A DNA stretch of 31,004 nucleotides, from assembly GCA_024641725.1 (NCBI GenBank), contig JAHECM010000021.1, positions 2,199-33,202 on the forward strand, in the 5' to 3' direction. Both the position numbers and the translations under genes were made by a program. Positions within the stretch are counted from its first letter, which is position 1; each line of letters begins with the position of its first letter. Positions 30,805 through 31,004 of the stretch are shown in pieces. This DNA comes from Limnohabitans sp. (GTDB lineage Bacteria; Pseudomonadota; Gammaproteobacteria; Burkholderiales; Burkholderiaceae_C). The notes under the pieces are model-generated. The model was not told the origin of the DNA. It was given only the letters and a program-made list of their open reading frames with translations, and did not search any database.

Positions 30805-31004
30805 ATGGCGACCCAAAGGATCGCGGATGAGCCAGCCTACATGCTGCACCGCTACGACTGGAGCGAAACCAGCCTGATCCTGGAGGTCTTCACCCGCCAC
30901 CATGGCCGCGTGGCGGTGGTGGCCAAGGGGGCCAAGCGGCCCAGCTCCAGTTTTCGGCCCGTGCTGCTGCCCCTGCAGCCTTTGTCCCTGACCTTTGGGG
31001 GAGA
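30805..31004 (+). CDS. recO: DNA repair protein RecO, N-terminal part (3' end outside the window)
   Basis: The frame starting at ATG 30805 stays open to the end of the window (66 complete codons). It reads MATQRIADEPAYMLHRYDWSE, then LILEVFTRHHGRVAVVAKGAKRPSSSFRPVLLPLQPL. This is the OB-fold N-terminal domain of RecO, which loads RecA together with RecR onto gapped DNA. It sits 9 bp after era, the position of recO in the conserved rnc-era-recO cluster. No strong ribosome binding site is seen, which suggests coupling to era. Confidence 0.93.
   Translation, partial: MATQRIADEPAYMLHRYDWSETSLILEVFTRHHGRVAVVAKGAKRPSSSFRPVLLPLQPLSLTFGG

Overview
The window is chromosomal DNA from a high-GC beta-proteobacterium. 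It is most likely a Burkholderiales member of the family Comamonadaceae (a Rhodoferax/Limnohabitans-type relative). Three things support this: the gene orders hemC-hemD-hemX-hemY and yceD-rpmF-plsX-fabH-fabD-fabG-acpP-fabF, the order mucD-lepA-lepB-rnc-era-recO, and the protein styles, such as the RNase E tail and the LepA N-terminus. The genus is a guess. Almost everything is core housekeeping sequence. I saw no tRNA, rRNA, CRISPR array, phage gene or insertion sequence.

Layout. (1) Positions 1-1149 hold the 3' end of hrpA, followed by a compact toxin-antitoxin pair (1206-1914). The pair has its own palindromic operator and is bordered by short duplicated sequences that look like insertion or duplication scars. 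(2) ppc (minus strand) converges on the antitoxin and diverges from the haem genes hemC-hemD-hemX-hemY (4978-9062). (3) Convergent hemY and rne are separated by a bidirectional terminator and a second perfect hairpin. rne has a long repeat-rich tail and an unusually long (about 600 bp), hairpin-rich upstream region shared with rluC. (4) rluC, a HAD phosphatase gene, a small Rieske protein gene and an S49 peptidase gene form a tightly packed plus-strand operon (12889-15913). (5) A minus-strand pair (RsmI-like methylase, maf) lies between that operon and the fatty-acid cluster. (6) yceD, rpmF, plsX, fabH, fabD, fabG, acpP and fabF (17342-23722) link ribosome assembly to membrane lipid synthesis. 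(7) A small two-helix membrane protein, a periplasmic Do-type protease, lepA, lepB, rnc, era and the start of recO complete the window.

How the genes work together. hemC and hemD convert porphobilinogen to uroporphyrinogen III, and hemX and hemY are the usual membrane-anchored companions. plsX supplies acyl-phosphate to phospholipid synthesis. fabD, fabH, fabG, acpP and fabF start and extend fatty acids. lepA, rnc and era act on ribosomes and rRNA, while lepB and the S49 peptidase handle exported proteins and signal peptides.

Most unusual points: the sigma-E/anti-sigma block that often lies between fabF and mucD in relatives is absent; a DnaA-box-like cluster and a promoter-plus-terminator pair that would give an RNA of about 65 nt lie upstream of lepA; the rne leader looks heavily structured; and the toxin-antitoxin module sits between duplicated pieces of hrpA sequence.
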